Positions 63,961 to 64,000 of a stretch of DNA of 64,000 nucleotides are shown in pieces. The notes beneath the pieces were generated by a model. The model searched no databases. It worked only from the letters and a program-made list of their open reading frames with translations, and was not told the DNA's origin. The stretch lies in the NCBI GenBank assembly GCA_963764565.1, contig CAVXTD010000015.1, positions 6,377 through 70,376 on the forward strand. Reading direction: 5' to 3'. This DNA is from DATBLE01 sp963764565. GTDB taxonomy: Bacteria; Actinomycetota; Thermoleophilia; Gaiellales; Gaiellaceae. The translations under genes and the position numbers were made by a program. The first letter of the stretch is position 1. Each line of letters opens with the position of its first letter.

Positions 63961-64000
63961 GCCTGCTGCCTACGGTAGGTCAGGCGTCGGCTCAGGGAGC

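Noticed and set aside
63872..63963. A plus-strand tRNA-Asp reading (loop GTGTCAG) over the same region
   Set aside because: The T-arm motif appears only as its complement on the plus strand, so the cloverleaf fits the minus strand; a plus-strand T arm is missing.

Overview
The window is GC-rich (about 70 percent by eye). Its gene families point to a high-GC actinobacterium, most plausibly the Thermoleophilia (Gaiellales/Solirubrobacterales). The clues are a GlgE-type alpha-glucan pathway, a SenX3/RegX3-like phosphate regulator with 11-nt repeat PHO boxes, ubiquitous GTG/TTG starts and ATGA/GTGA overlaps. This is inference; there is no rRNA or marker gene here. Many clearly conserved genes (pstS, pstC, pstA, ppk, treS, maltokinase, livFGMH, KCE) carry single-base frameshifts. 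Because so many unrelated housekeeping genes are hit, I read these as residual assembly indels rather than real decay, and I give the repaired gene spans.

Layout. 1-2518: glycolate oxidase glcD(partial)-glcE-glcF. 2443-5136: leftward arsenic operon arsR-arsM-arsC-acr3 with an ArsR operator. 5188-6547: a CapA-like secreted protein and a fragment of a PhoX-like phosphatase. 6597-18947: a phosphate/polyphosphate island with two phoU, pstB, pstC-pstA-pstS, a phoR/phoP-like pair, ppk, ppx, a Nudix hydrolase and a CYTH-CHAD protein. It is linked by PHO-box-like direct repeats at four places plus one weak site. A second phoP-like regulator follows at 19018.

20193-34452: an alpha-glucan/trehalose island (malQ, glgE, treS, maltokinase, glgB, an MFS permease, treZ, glgX). 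TreS and maltokinase make maltose-1-phosphate, GlgE polymerises it, GlgB branches, and GlgX, MalQ and TreZ remodel the product; treY is not in the window. 34538-45142: miscellaneous genes, including a flavodoxin, an NrtR-like Nudix regulator next to a BMP lipoprotein, a BNR-propeller/MoaD pair, a class III CoA transferase, a DUF255 thioredoxin-domain protein, a VapBC module, a FAD oxidoreductase, a LivG-like ATPase and a GlxA-type regulator. 45204-51151: a secreted propeller protein, a DHA2 efflux pump, a SHOCT membrane protein, a second ArsR-type regulator and an MMPL transporter.

51152-62773: the most distinctive region. An IclR regulator is divergent from an apparently single leftward operon of 13 tightly packed genes. 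These are a metal-dependent cyclase, a cupin, an SDR, a 3-hydroxyacyl-CoA dehydrogenase, a complete Liv-type ABC importer, a PhlG-like (diacetylphloroglucinol hydrolase family) C-C hydrolase, a beta-keto acid cleavage enzyme, an AhpD-like protein and an M24 peptidase-fold enzyme. I infer uptake and breakdown of an unidentified acylated or cyclic carbonyl compound.

The window ends with a 1-Cys-type peroxiredoxin and, on the minus strand at 63876-63960, a cloverleaf-like sequence with a long variable arm. It resembles selenocysteine or allo-tRNA architecture, but the apparent anticodon is GAC. Several short palindromic, REP-like repeats of different families are scattered through the window.
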